Source: Kibdelosporangium sp040675465
GTDB taxonomy: Bacteria; Actinomycetota; Actinomycetes; Mycobacteriales; Pseudonocardiaceae
NCBI RefSeq assembly: GCF_040675465.1
Contig: NZ_JBFAPA010000009.1
Location: 1-64,000, forward strand
DNA length: 64,000 bases
Direction of reading: 5' to 3'
Under the pieces are notes generated by a model, which did not search any database, was not told where the DNA came from, and saw only the letters and a list, made by a program, of their open reading frames with translations. How positions within the stretch are numbered: the stretch's first letter is position 1; each line of letters begins with the position of its first letter. A program made the position numbers and the translations under genes. Positions 52,347 through 63,300 of the stretch are shown one piece after another.

Positions 52347-52939
52347 CCGTGATCCTCTCCGATCCATAGAAACACCGAAAAGTCTTACTCTCTTCGCGCG
52401 CAGCAAGCAGGTCTTGCTATCGCTATCGATGCGGGAGGGCTTGGATGTTACGCGTCGATTTGGGCTGCAGGTCAGGTGCGACGGCAGCTCCTTTTCGCCA
52501 GTTAACGAACATCCACCGGGACTGTGAGCCGATCGGCACGACTCCTGATCTTGGAAGCGCGACTTCGGAGACCGAGATCATGCGTTGTATGAGTAACAGC
52601 GACAATGCCCCTGCAAGCCTGCAGCTCCGAGGCCTGGACAGGCTGGACAAGCGGCTGATCAACTAGCCGAGCGGGTAGTCGAGCCGCAACTAAGTCCGAT
52701 CAAGGTCAGCCATGAGCAGGCCCCGGGTTGTTACCGCCAGGCGATCAACGCCAGCGATCGGCCCTGTTGCCAACGTTCACAATCAACGAACTACATGGGT
52801 GTTATTACGCCATTCGAGTGGCCGCGCCGCCATTCACTCCTATGGACCTATATCAGAACGCCACAATGATCAAAAATGGACTGCAGAGCAAACGGCATGC
52901 AAATGCAGAGAAATCTCGTCCAAGTGCGAGGTGATGCTC
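52347..52939. other. Divergent intergenic region of the defence island
   Basis: 593 bp between the PIN-like gene and the first methylase. It must hold both promoters. Short open frames (for example 52,445-52,666, 73 codons) lack recognisable content. The DNA is visibly richer in A+T than the housekeeping half of the window. I see no repeat or RNA gene. Confidence 0.4.
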
Positions 52940-55900
52940 GTGGGAGCAGCGGCATATTCCCGCGAGCGTCGACGTATCGGCGCCTCCGACTCGGTGCAGC
53001 AGCACAGGGATTGGCTAAGCCTGATTGACGTCGAAGGCCCCTTCTTGGCTCTGCCGGTGCTGCGCACTGTGTGGCCAACTCTCGACTCGCTCGACAAACC
53101 CGCGCGGCAGGCGCTGCGAATCGCACACACGCAATGGCAGAGCGCTCCAGATAACTACCAGAGCGCGTGGCTTAACTTTGTCCTTCGTGAGCTGGTCGGT
53201 TGGGGCGACGAGCTGGCGTGGAACGACAACGACGTTCTCGCCAATTTTTCACTCGAGGTAGCCGAACATGACACGCGGCTGACTCCATCGTTCGTCCTAA
53301 TCTCACCTGGCGGTGACGTCAAGCCCACCAGCACCCACGTACTCGGCATGACCATCACACCAGGCGTTCATCCCACGAAGCGGATCCCGGGCGACACCTG
53401 GGCGGCTTCACCCGCCGACCGCGTAGCACGTCTCTGCCGACACCACGGTATCCAACTGGGTCTGGTGACGGACGGGCGCTTGTGGACATTGGTCCGGGCT
53501 CCTCGAAATGGTGTTACCACAACGGCAACGTTCGATGCCATCGGCTGGCCCGACTCCGCTGAGCGGTTGGTCGTTCGAGCATTCATCTCGTTGCTCGGCC
53601 GACACCGATTCTTTGCCGTACCGGATGACGAAAAGCTGGTTGCCCTTCTGGAAAGCAGTAAGAGCACCCAGGAAGACCTAACTGAGGCCCTGGGCGTCCA
53701 GGTTCGGCAGGCGGTCGAACTGCTAGTCGCGGCGATTGGTCGAGCTGACACCGTCCAGCGGCAACGCGGCGAGGACGGGCTTGTCCACGTCGACGCTGCC
53801 GAGATCTATCGCGGTGCCGTGTCGACGATGATGCGGATCGTATTCCTGCTCTTCGCGGAGGAACGCGGACTCCTACCGGCAGACAACGAACTCTATGCAA
53901 CCGCATATTCGGCTGGGCGCCTTTGTGCTGAGCTCGAACGACAGGCACTTGAAACCAGCGAGGACGACCTCGAACATAGCTATGCCGCCTGGCATCGACT
54001 GCTTGCCCTCTTCGAGGCCGTGTACTACGGCGTCGACCACCATCGACTGTCGATGTATCCGCACGACGGCTCGTTGTTCGACACTACGACCTATCCATGG
54101 TTTCCCCGCACCATCGACGACCGGACAGTCCTGCACATACTCCGCGCGGTGCAATACGTGGAGACCGGAACTGGAAAGTCGCGAGAACGGCGCAAGCTCT
54201 CTTTCCGCGAGCTGAACGTCGAGCAGATCGGGTATGTTTACGAGGGGTTGCTAGCATACGACGGTTTCCGCGCTGAGGAAGTCACCGTTGGGCTGATCGG
54301 CAAGGAAGGCGCAGAGGCAGAGGTACCGCTGCGCGAGCTCGAAGACCTCGCCGCACGGAGCCCGAATATGTCAGCATTGGCACACTCACTGGCGGAAAAG
54401 TACAAATCCTCCGGAATCGGCTCTGCAGGGTCCCTAACGAAGAAACTGAACGGTTTCACTGCCGTGAGCCGTTTAGAGGTACACAAGAACTTGCTCTCAA
54501 CAGTTCGCGGTGACGTCAGCCTCGCAGACCGGCTGCTCCCGTTCTTCCAACTCATTCGCCACGACCTGCGACAACTACCCTTCGTCATCCTGCCTGGCGA
54601 ACTGTTCGTCACCGAATCTCCGTTGCGCAAGAATACCGGGACGCACTACACGCCTCGACAACTCGCCGAGCAGGTCGTCGTCCGCGCACTCGAACCTCTT
54701 GTTTACTCCCCAGGTCCACTGCAGACTTCCAATAGGTCGAAGTGGCAGCTGAAGAAACCGAACGAGATCCTCGCCCTCAAAGTCGCGGACGTCGCTATGG
54801 GATCTGGGGCATTCCTCGTCTCGGCAGCTCACTACCTCGCCGATCGGCTAGTCGAATCGTGGATTTACGATGGCGATGAAGCTGCGCTCCTGTCGCAGAT
54901 CTCGCGAGTTACCGGCGAAGTGGATGACGACCCAGTCGTTATCCGAGCTCGGCGACAGGTCATCGAACGGTGCCTCTACGGGGTGGACATCAACCCTGCG
55001 GCCGTGGAAATCACAAAGGTCTCTCTGTGGTTAATCTCCCTGGATCCTGAGCTGCCCTTCACGTTCCTCGACGACCGCCTCAAGGCTGGTGACTCACTGC
55101 TTGGCATTACCTCCGAGGAGCAACTGTGGCATATGCATCTGGACCCGATCCGAGGGCAGACTATCCACTCAGACCTGTTCCAGTGGACGGCTCCAGGCCA
55201 GGCTCTCCTCGAAAAGCTGGCCGACGACCGCCTGCGAATCACGGAGATCTCCGTGGACGTCGACCCGCTCGCAGGTCTCGCAGAAAAGCGAAAACTGCTC
55301 GCCGAAATTGAACAGAACGTCGCACAGTTGCGCATGGTAGCCGATCTACTGACCGGTTCCGCGCTGGCGAACGCTGCCTATGGAGTACGTGGGTTGGATC
55401 ATGGGTCGGTGACAGCAGCCAAATTTGCAACCGATGCGACTCGTGATGGCCTCGTGGAACCCGCATCCAGGAAGGCGCGCCAGTGGCTCCAAACTGACCA
55501 GCCGTCAGAGTGGTTCGAGCGACGCCCCTTCCATTGGCCGCTGGAGTTCCCCGAGGTCTTCCGGCATGGTGGCTTTGACGGTGTCATAGGGAACTGGCCG
55601 TACTTGGGCGGCCAGAAGCTCACCGGAACCCTCGGCACCGCTTATCGTGAGTACTTGGTGCACGGATTGGCGGATGGCGTCCGTGGCAGCGCCGACCTTA
55701 TTGCGTACTTTGTACTGCGCGCTGCCAAGTTGGTCAGACAGGATGGCGCAATCGGTCTGGTGGCCACGAACACCCTCGCACAAGGTGATACCAGGCAGGT
55801 CGGTCTCGATCAGCTTCTGGCAGGCGGCATCATCATCTATGACGCCATCAAAACCATGCCGTGGCCATCAAAGAGCGCAGCTCTAGAATGCTGCGTCGTT

Positions 55901-57010
55901 TGGGCGACCCCGCTCAAGGTTCTCACCGGCCGAGGTATGACCGCATCTCTCGACCCGCCAGCACGAGTTTCCGGCACGGCAGAACGACTGGACGCGAATC
56001 GAGGTGTCGCGTTCATAGGCTCATACGTCTTAGGCCTTGGCTTCACCATGCATCCAGATGAGGCCGAAGCCCTTATCAACAACAATCCACGAAACACCGA
56101 CGTGCTATTCTCATATTTGAATGGCCAAGACCTCAACTCCCATCCGAACTTCGCACCGAGCCGATGGGTGATCAACTTCCATGACTGGCCACTAGAACGC
56201 GCCAAACGTTACCCCGAATGTTACGATCAGGTTGTTCGTCTAGTGAAGCCTGAACGTGATCACAATAATCGGAAAGCTAGGCGCGACCGGTGGTGGCAGT
56301 ATGCCGAACGGGCGCCTCAGATGCTGCGCGCTGTCGCCAATCTCCAACGAATTATCGTAATCACGCGCGTAAGTAAGACAGTAATTCCCGCGATGGTGCC
56401 TGCGGGTCAGGTGATCTCGGAGGCTGTAGTCGTGTTCGCCACAGAGGACACCGCCGTACTCTCGTTTCTTTCCAGCTCCGTCCACTACTGGTGGGTTAAG
56501 TCTCGAGCATCGTCGATGAAAGCAGATCTTCGCTACACACCTTCTGACGTTTTCGAAACACTGCCGCTACCTCCTCTCAACGATGAGCTACGACAACTCG
56601 GCCAGGAGCTGGACTCGTACCGTCGACAAGTGATGGATGGTCGGCAAGCTGGGCTCACTAAGACCTACAACCTGGTGTTCGATCCTCACTGCAGCGACAG
56701 CGACATCGCGGTACTGCGCCGCATCCATCGAGATATTGATGAGGCCACCATTCGTGCCTACGGCTGGCAAGAGCGCATCGATGCCGTGGGCGGGCTCGAC
56801 CACGGCTTCCACCTCGCGGGCCGGGAGACCCGGTACACGATCGGACCAGCCGCGCAGCGTGAACTCCTGGACAGCCTGCTCGAGCTCAATCACGAGCGCT
56901 ACGCCGATGAGGTCGCCCGCGGTCTTCACATCAAGAGCCGCCGTACTGGCAAGCGCCAATCTGAGGTGCAGGAGGAACTGGAGCTGGGACTCGACGACAC
57001 GAACGAGTGA
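52940..57010 (+). CDS. drmMI: DISARM-like (DrmMI) adenine-specific methylase, copy 1, altered motif IV
   Basis: 1,356 aa. The N-terminal 500 residues match copy 2 closely (SVQQHRDWLSLIDVEGPF; EALGVQVRQAVELLVAAIGR; RIVFLLFAEERGLLPADNEL). The methylase core has TGTHYTPRQLAEQVV and a canonical SAM motif VADVAMGSGAFLVSA. Motif IV reads GVIGNWPYLGG, where copy 2 and the family have NPPF/Y. The C-terminal half is the target-recognition part. I chose GTG 52940, with GAGG upstream, because the N-terminus then aligns with copy 2 residue for residue in length; the frame opens earlier at 52712. It resembles the large Eco57I-type methylase of class 1 DISARM. Confidence 0.85.
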   Translation: MGAAAYSRERRRIGASDSVQQHRDWLSLIDVEGPFLALPVLRTVWPTLDSLDKPARQALRIAHTQWQSAPDNYQSAWLNFVLRELVGWGDELAWNDNDVLANFSLEVAEHDTRLTPSFVLISPGGDVKPTSTHVLGMTITPGVHPTKRIPGDTWAASPADRVARLCRHHGIQLGLVTDGRLWTLVRAPRNGVTTTATFDAIGWPDSAERLVVRAFISLLGRHRFFAVPDDEKLVALLESSKSTQEDLTEALGVQVRQAVELLVAAIGRADTVQRQRGEDGLVHVDAAEIYRGAVSTMMRIVFLLFAEERGLLPADNELYATAYSAGRLCAELERQALETSEDDLEHSYAAWHRLLALFEAVYYGVDHHRLSMYPHDGSLFDTTTYPWFPRTIDDRTVLHILRAVQYVETGTGKSRERRKLSFRELNVEQIGYVYEGLLAYDGFRAEEVTVGLIGKEGAEAEVPLRELEDLAARSPNMSALAHSLAEKYKSSGIGSAGSLTKKLNGFTAVSRLEVHKNLLSTVRGDVSLADRLLPFFQLIRHDLRQLPFVILPGELFVTESPLRKNTGTHYTPRQLAEQVVVRALEPLVYSPGPLQTSNRSKWQLKKPNEILALKVADVAMGSGAFLVSAAHYLADRLVESWIYDGDEAALLSQISRVTGEVDDDPVVIRARRQVIERCLYGVDINPAAVEITKVSLWLISLDPELPFTFLDDRLKAGDSLLGITSEEQLWHMHLDPIRGQTIHSDLFQWTAPGQALLEKLADDRLRITEISVDVDPLAGLAEKRKLLAEIEQNVAQLRMVADLLTGSALANAAYGVRGLDHGSVTAAKFATDATRDGLVEPASRKARQWLQTDQPSEWFERRPFHWPLEFPEVFRHGGFDGVIGNWPYLGGQKLTGTLGTAYREYLVHGLADGVRGSADLIAYFVLRAAKLVRQDGAIGLVATNTLAQGDTRQVGLDQLLAGGIIIYDAIKTMPWPSKSAALECCVVWATPLKVLTGRGMTASLDPPARVSGTAERLDANRGVAFIGSYVLGLGFTMHPDEAEALINNNPRNTDVLFSYLNGQDLNSHPNFAPSRWVINFHDWPLERAKRYPECYDQVVRLVKPERDHNNRKARRDRWWQYAERAPQMLRAVANLQRIIVITRVSKTVIPAMVPAGQVISEAVVVFATEDTAVLSFLSSSVHYWWVKSRASSMKADLRYTPSDVFETLPLPPLNDELRQLGQELDSYRRQVMDGRQAGLTKTYNLVFDPHCSDSDIAVLRRIHRDIDEATIRAYGWQERIDAVGGLDHGFHLAGRETRYTIGPAAQRELLDSLLELNHERYADEVARGLHIKSRRTGKRQSEVQEELELGLDDTNE

Positions 57011-57219
57011 CATACGCAGGTCTCGATGTCTCCTTTGCGCGACATTTTCCGCCGATCTGTTACGCCCAACACCTACGCCCACGACACGACTGAGCAGGTG
57101 CCATGCGGGGAGAGGGCTTGCCAGGACCATGTCAGTGATCTTGGCGAGCGCTCTCGACCTTGCAAAGCGCCCAGCGTAACTTGACGCAGAGTCACTGGTG
57201 ATTACGGGCAGGGGTGTGC

Positions 57220-60200
57220 ATGGCCGACGCGGCGACGACGGAACTCAAAACTGGTTCTCTGGTCTCGATACGTGGGCACAAGTGGGTGATCAGCGAAATC
57301 GACGCGACCGGCGGCAACACGCTGGTATCACTACAGAGCGTGGAGGACGGTCGGTTCGGCGACACGCTCGATGTGATCTGGGAGGTCGAGCCCGGTCGCC
57401 AAGTTCTGCCCAGTGGGTCGTTGCCCGAAGTCACTGAGCAGGGCTTCGACCCTCCAGAACAGCTGGCGGCGTTCCTCGACGCCGTGCGTTGGTCCGCAGT
57501 GACATCCGCCGATACCCGCACTCTCCAGGCCCCATACCGCTCGGGCGTGGCGATCGAGGACTACCAACTGGAGCCGCTGGCCAGGGCGGTCGCGGCACCG
57601 CGTGTGAACCTGCTGCTCGCTGATGACGTCGGTCTCGGCAAGACCATCGAGGCCGGCCTGGTTGCTCAGGAGCTGCTGCTCCGCCACCGCACCCAGCGAA
57701 TCATGGTTGTGTGCCCGGCTGGACTCGTCACGAAGTGGCAGGACGAGATGGCCGAGAAGTTCGGCCTGGATTTCACCATCATCGACTCAGAGCGGTGCGC
57801 GCAGGTCCGTCGTGACTTCGGCAGCGCAGCCAACCCGTTCAACGTCTATCCACGCACCATCATCAGCCTGCCATGGCTGCGCGGCGCCAAGGCCCAGCGT
57901 CTCTTGGACGAGGTATTGCCAGCCGACGGCCCTTCTTACCCTCGCGCATTCGACCTGCTCATCCTCGATGAGGCCCACCACGTCGCCCCAGCTGCGCCCA
58001 AACAGGTCTACGCCGTGGACTCTCAGCAGACCAAGTTGATGCGCAGGCTCGCACCGCACTTCACTCACCGGCTGTTCGTCTCTGCCACGCCGCATAACGG
58101 CTACCAGGCCTCCTTCACCGCTTTGCTGGAGATGCTGGACGACCAGCGCTTCGCTCGCGGGGTCGAACCTGGCAAGGAAGCGGTTGCCGAGACCGTGGTG
58201 CGCCGGCTCAAGGCGGACATCACGGACGCGGATGGCAATCCGCGGTTCGCGCAGCGGAAGGCCAGTGCCATTTCGGTGCTCTATCCGGAGTCCGAGCGCG
58301 AGATCCACAGTGTGCTCACCCGGTTCGCGGCACTCCGCCGTAAGAAGCTCACCACCCGTCGCGGGCAGAAGGCCACCGACCTAGTGACGCTGCTATTGAA
58401 GAAGCGCTTGTTCTCCAGCCCTGCCGCCCTGGCACACACAATCGACGTGTATCTGACAACGCTGCGCAACAGAGGCGGCGCTCCCGCGTCGGCGGAGGAC
58501 GACATTCCGGAATGGATGGAAGACTTCTTCGACGACATCGCCACATACGACGATGAACGGCTGGCGGAAGCGGAGGACGATGCTCTCGACCGCGCCCGTC
58601 CGATGCAGCCGGATGCTGACGATGACGAGGTCTCCCTGCTGCAGAGCATGAGCGAGTGGGCTCTGGCGCATGAAGCGGAGCCTGACGCCAAGGCACGAGA
58701 ACTGATCAAGTACCTGACAGCGGTGTGCCGGCCGGACGGCAAGCGCTGGACAAACGAGCGCGTGGTGGTGTTTACCGAGTATCGCGATACCCAGCTGTGG
58801 CTGGCCAACCTGCTGCGGCAGGAAGGCCTGGCCGGTGACCGGCTGGCAGAGCTGCATGGCGGCATCAGCCCAGACAACCGCGAGCAGCTGCGTCTCGCAT
58901 TTCAGAAGCACCCCACCGAGCACCCCGTGCGCATCCTGCTCGCTACGGACGCCGCCAGCGAAGGCATCGACCTGCAACGGCACTGCCACCGGCTGGTGAA
59001 CTACGACATCCCGTTCAATCCGAACAAGCTGGAGCAACGCATCGGCCGCATCGACCGCTACGGCCAAACCGAGACCCCGGACATCCGCCACTTCGTCGGC
59101 ACAGGCTGGGAGGGCGCGGTTGGCACTTACGAGGCGGACCTGGAGTTCCTCTCCCGGGTCGCGAAGAAGGTCTCAGACATGGAGGCAGACCTCGGGTCAG
59201 TGAACGCTGTGCTCGCAGCCGAGGTACAGCGGCGAATGCTCGGCCTGCCACCCACGGTCGATGTTGACGCCGCAGGCCAAACCGCACAGAAGCTGGCGGC
59301 AGAGTCGAACGTGCGCGACCAGGTGCGAAGACTGCGTGCTCATCTCGACGATACGGTTCGCGAGCTGGGCATCACGCCGACCCGGGTGAAGCGCGTAGTA
59401 GACACGGCACTAAATCTCGCCAGACAGCAACCGCTGCGTTCACACCTGGACGAGAAACACTTCGCCGAGGGGCTTTACGACGTGCCGACGCTGACAGGTT
59501 CATGGGTTCGCGCGAGTGACGGGTTGTTCGAGAAGTTCCAGGGCACGAGCCAGGACAGCAGGCGCAAGCGCCACGTCGAACCCCGCCAACTACCGGTGAC
59601 GTTCGATCAGGAGGTGGCGCGTGGCCGTGACGACGTCGTGCTCGCTCACCTCAACCATCCGCTGGTTGCTATGTCCACCCGACTGCTGCGAGCGGCGGTG
59701 TCCAACGACGACGTCGGCCTGCGCCGCGTCACGGCCGTGGTGAGCGACGACCCAGCGCTGGAGGACGTGCTGGTCGGTGCCTACTCTCGATTCGTGTTGG
59801 TCGGCGCGGACGGCGTGCGACTGCATGAAGAAGTGCTGTATGCGGGCGGCTGGGCGCCAGAGACTGGCCGCTTCCGAAGGCTGGAGAACCTGACCACTCT
59901 GGGCGGCATATTGGATCGAGCGCTCACCTCCGGGACACCGGCGTCCGATCCGGTATGGCGGCGCGTCGCCGCACGCTGGCCGCGCATTTCTGAAGGTCTG
60001 GTCAACGCGATCGACTGGCGCACCAAAACTCGGCTCGAGTCGCTGAAGAATCGACTAGCCCAGCGGGAGCAGGAAGAGCGCGCTCGCATCAACCATGTCA
60101 TCGACCAGTTCTCTGCCACCTTGCGCGCGAAACTGACCGAAGAAGACGAGGAAGGCGTTCTGTTCAGGGAGATAGACGCCAAGTCGGCCGAGGAACTCAC

Positions 60201-60366
60201 CCAGTACCGACGGGATCGGCAGATGTGGCAACAACGCCTAGACAGTCTGTCGGACGAACGTGACCGTGAGCTTCACGCGATCACCGCTCGCTACAGCCAG
60301 CAGGAACCGCATCGATTCCCGGTCGCTGTTGTGTTCGTCGTGCCGAAGCGGGAGGCCACCCGATGA
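57220..60366 (+). CDS. drmD: DISARM-like SNF2-family helicase DrmD
   Basis: 1,048 aa from ATG 57220 behind a G-rich ribosome site; a GTG two codons earlier is possible. Helicase motifs in order: Walker A LLADDVGLGKTIEAGLVAQE, Ia VVCPAGLVTKWQ, DEAH box LLILDEAHHVAP, LFVSATPHNGY, then in the second RecA lobe VVVFTEYRDTQLWLANLLRQ, LLATDAASEGIDLQ and the arginine finger EQRIGRIDRYGQ. The C-terminus is a charged coiled coil (LESLKNRLAQREQEERARIN). DrmD marks class 1 DISARM phage-defence systems. Its stop overlaps the second methylase by ATGA. Confidence 0.88.
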   Translation: MADAATTELKTGSLVSIRGHKWVISEIDATGGNTLVSLQSVEDGRFGDTLDVIWEVEPGRQVLPSGSLPEVTEQGFDPPEQLAAFLDAVRWSAVTSADTRTLQAPYRSGVAIEDYQLEPLARAVAAPRVNLLLADDVGLGKTIEAGLVAQELLLRHRTQRIMVVCPAGLVTKWQDEMAEKFGLDFTIIDSERCAQVRRDFGSAANPFNVYPRTIISLPWLRGAKAQRLLDEVLPADGPSYPRAFDLLILDEAHHVAPAAPKQVYAVDSQQTKLMRRLAPHFTHRLFVSATPHNGYQASFTALLEMLDDQRFARGVEPGKEAVAETVVRRLKADITDADGNPRFAQRKASAISVLYPESEREIHSVLTRFAALRRKKLTTRRGQKATDLVTLLLKKRLFSSPAALAHTIDVYLTTLRNRGGAPASAEDDIPEWMEDFFDDIATYDDERLAEAEDDALDRARPMQPDADDDEVSLLQSMSEWALAHEAEPDAKARELIKYLTAVCRPDGKRWTNERVVVFTEYRDTQLWLANLLRQEGLAGDRLAELHGGISPDNREQLRLAFQKHPTEHPVRILLATDAASEGIDLQRHCHRLVNYDIPFNPNKLEQRIGRIDRYGQTETPDIRHFVGTGWEGAVGTYEADLEFLSRVAKKVSDMEADLGSVNAVLAAEVQRRMLGLPPTVDVDAAGQTAQKLAAESNVRDQVRRLRAHLDDTVRELGITPTRVKRVVDTALNLARQQPLRSHLDEKHFAEGLYDVPTLTGSWVRASDGLFEKFQGTSQDSRRKRHVEPRQLPVTFDQEVARGRDDVVLAHLNHPLVAMSTRLLRAAVSNDDVGLRRVTAVVSDDPALEDVLVGAYSRFVLVGADGVRLHEEVLYAGGWAPETGRFRRLENLTTLGGILDRALTSGTPASDPVWRRVAARWPRISEGLVNAIDWRTKTRLESLKNRLAQREQEERARINHVIDQFSATLRAKLTEEDEEGVLFREIDAKSAEELTQYRRDRQMWQQRLDSLSDERDRELHAITARYSQQEPHRFPVAVVFVVPKREATR

Positions 60367-63300
60367 ACTCCCAGTCGATTGGCCGCGGACGTCGCCGCTC
60401 ACACGCCCCGGACAGCGCCGAGCAGCACCGGGACTGGCTGAACCTGATCGAGGTCAGCGGTCCATTCCTGTCCATGCCCGTGTTGCGCAACGCCTGGCCA
60501 GCCCTGGATGCCTTGGAGAACAAACCCGCGTTGCGGTCAGCGCACGCCAACTGGCTGGCTGACCCCGTTAGCGGTCAGCGGTTGTGGGTCGAGTACGTGC
60601 TCGGTGACCTGCTCGGCTGGACGAGCGGCCCCGAACCCGCCCTGGTTTGGAACGACATATCCGACCTGGACGCCCTCTCTATGGATGTGGCCGAGCACGA
60701 CGCCCGTGTGGTGCCCGACTTCGCTTTGGTTCGGCCTGGTGAGGACGCCAAGCCGGGCACCACTGAACTGCTGGGATTGTTGTGCCCACCAGGCTCATCG
60801 CCGACCGCGCGGATCAGCGGCGAGTCATGGGCGGCCACGCCTGCGGACCGCTTGGCACGGTTGTGCCGCCACCATGAGGTAGAACTCGGCCTCGCCACCG
60901 ACGGACGCTGGTGGACCATGGTGTGGGCGCCGCGCAGCAAGGTCACCACCACCGCCACGTTCGACGCGGTCTCCTGGCCAGAGAAGGCCGAGGAATACGT
61001 CGTACGCGCATTCCTGTCGCTGTTGCGCCGTGAGCGATTCTTTGGGGTGCCCGACAACGAGAAGCTCGTCAACCTGTTGAAGGACAGCGAGGATTCGCAG
61101 GAGGAGATCACCGAGGCCCTCGGCGTGCAAGTGCGCCAGGCCGTCGAACTGCTAGTTGCCGCGATCGGACGCGCAGACACCACGCTCCAGGCGCGCGGTG
61201 AGCCTGGACTGTCCTACGAGGACGCACACGACGTGTACCGTGGTGCGGTCTCGGTAATGATGCGCATCGTCTTCGCGCTCTTCGCCGAAGAGCGCGGCCT
61301 GCTTCCCGCCGACAACGAGCTGTACACCAACTCGTACTCCGCCGGCCGCCTGTGTGCCTTGCTGGAACAGCAGGTGCGCGAAGGCAGTGAGGACGACCTC
61401 GAGCACAGCTCGCAGTACTGGAACAGGCTGCTCGCCCTGTTCGACGCGGTCTACTGCGGCGTCGAGCACCCCCGGCTCACGATGCACCCGCACGACGGAT
61501 CGCTGTTCGACCCCATGCGGTTCCCGTGGCTGCCGAGCACCATCGACGACCGCACCGTGTTGCACATGCTGCGTGCGGTGCAGTACGTCGAGATCGGCAG
61601 CGGCAAGAGCAAGGAGCGGCGGAAGCTGTCGTTCCGCGAGCTGGACGTCGAGCAGATCGGCTACGTCTACGAGGGCTTGCTCTCCTACGACGGCTTCCGT
61701 GCAGACGAGGTGGTCGTCGGCCTCATCGGCAAGGCCGGTGAGGAAAAGGAGGTCAACCTGCGTGAGCTGGAGGGCTTCACCGCTCGCTGTGCCGATGTCC
61801 CCACGCTGGCCAAGGCCATAGCCGAGGCGTACAAGGACCACAAAATCGGCTCGGCCAAGGGCTTGGAGAGGGCACTCAAACCGCTGGCTGGCAACGACAA
61901 AGAGGAAGCCCGACGCAAACTGCTTGCCGCCTGTGGGGGTGATGCCACACTTACCGACCGGCTGCTGTCGTTCTACGGCGTGATCCGTCAGGACCTGCGC
62001 GAGCTACCGGTTGTGATCATGCCCGGTCAGTTGTACGTGACCGATTCGCCGCTGCGCAAGAACACCGGCACCCACTACACACCTCGGGACCTCGCCGAGG
62101 AGGTCGTCGAGGGGGCCCTTGAACCGGTGGTATACGAGCCAGGTCCACTTCAGACAGCGGATAAGAGTCAGTGGAAGCTGAAGTCCAGCAAGGACATTCT
62201 GTCGCTCAAGGTCGCCGACATCGCCATGGGCTCAGCCGCCTTCCTGGTTGCGGCGTCCCGCTACCTCGGCGGCAAGCTCATCGAAGCCTGGACCGAGGAA
62301 GGCGACCCACGGGCCAGCGAGTACACGTCAGCCGAGCCGCCCGGCGACACCGACGTGGACCCGGTGGTGATCGAGGCTCGTCGGCAGATCATTGAGCACT
62401 GCCTCTACGGCGCAGACATCAACGAGATGGCTGTAGAGATGGCCAAGCTGTCGCTATGGCTGGTGTCCATGGACCCCAACCGTCCATTCACATTCCTAGA
62501 CGACCGCCTCGTAACGGGCGACTCACTGCTCGGCATCACCTCGCTCGACCAGCTCGCGTACCTGCACTTGGACCCGAAGAAGGGCCGCGAGATCCACGAG
62601 GCAACACTGTTCGACGAAACGGACAAGATCCGAGCACTTTTGTCGGAAGTCGCGAACCTACGCCGCGGACTCGCCGACATCGATGGGTCTACTCTGGACG
62701 GCCTCGCCCGCAAGCGCAAACTTCTCGACAGATCCGGGCACATGACCGCTCGTGCGCGTGTCTTCGCCGATCTTGTCGTCGGTGCGGCGTTGGCGCACGC
62801 GAGCCGAGGGGAGCGTGGCCTGCGCGACGGCTCTATCCTCGCCGCCGACTACGCCAAGCGCCTCAGCATCGTCGAGGCAGAGGTGCACGAGAAGGTACGC
62901 GAGTGGCTGGATAGCGACCTGCCCGTCGGGGCTTTCCGCCGAGAGACCTTGCACTGGCCGCTCGTATTTCCAGAGGTCTTCGAACAAGGCGGATTCGATG
63001 CTGTAATCGGAAACCCACCCTTTCTCGGCGGATCGAAGATAAGCGGTTCGAGCGGATCATCCTATCGCGAATACCTAATGCAAGCGATCGCCAGGGGAGT
63101 CAAGGGAAATGCGGACCTTATTGCATACTTCGCCATTCGGGTCCACAATCTCATAAGCTCACACGGGCAGAGCGGAATCATTGCAACCAACACGCTAGCT
63201 CAAGGTGACACACGAATGGTAGCCCTGGATCAGCTCGTGTCAGCTGGCATAACCATACGTCTCGCCATCAAGTCCAAGCCTTGGCCATCAAGGAGTGCAA

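Noticed and set aside
52445..52666. 73-codon open frame in the divergent region of the defence island
   Set aside because: No ribosome site, no recognisable motif and composition like the surrounding non-coding DNA.
52712..52939. 76-codon N-terminal extension of methylase copy 1
   Set aside because: It has no counterpart in copy 2, lacks family content, and the GTG at 52940 has a ribosome site and gives matching N-termini.
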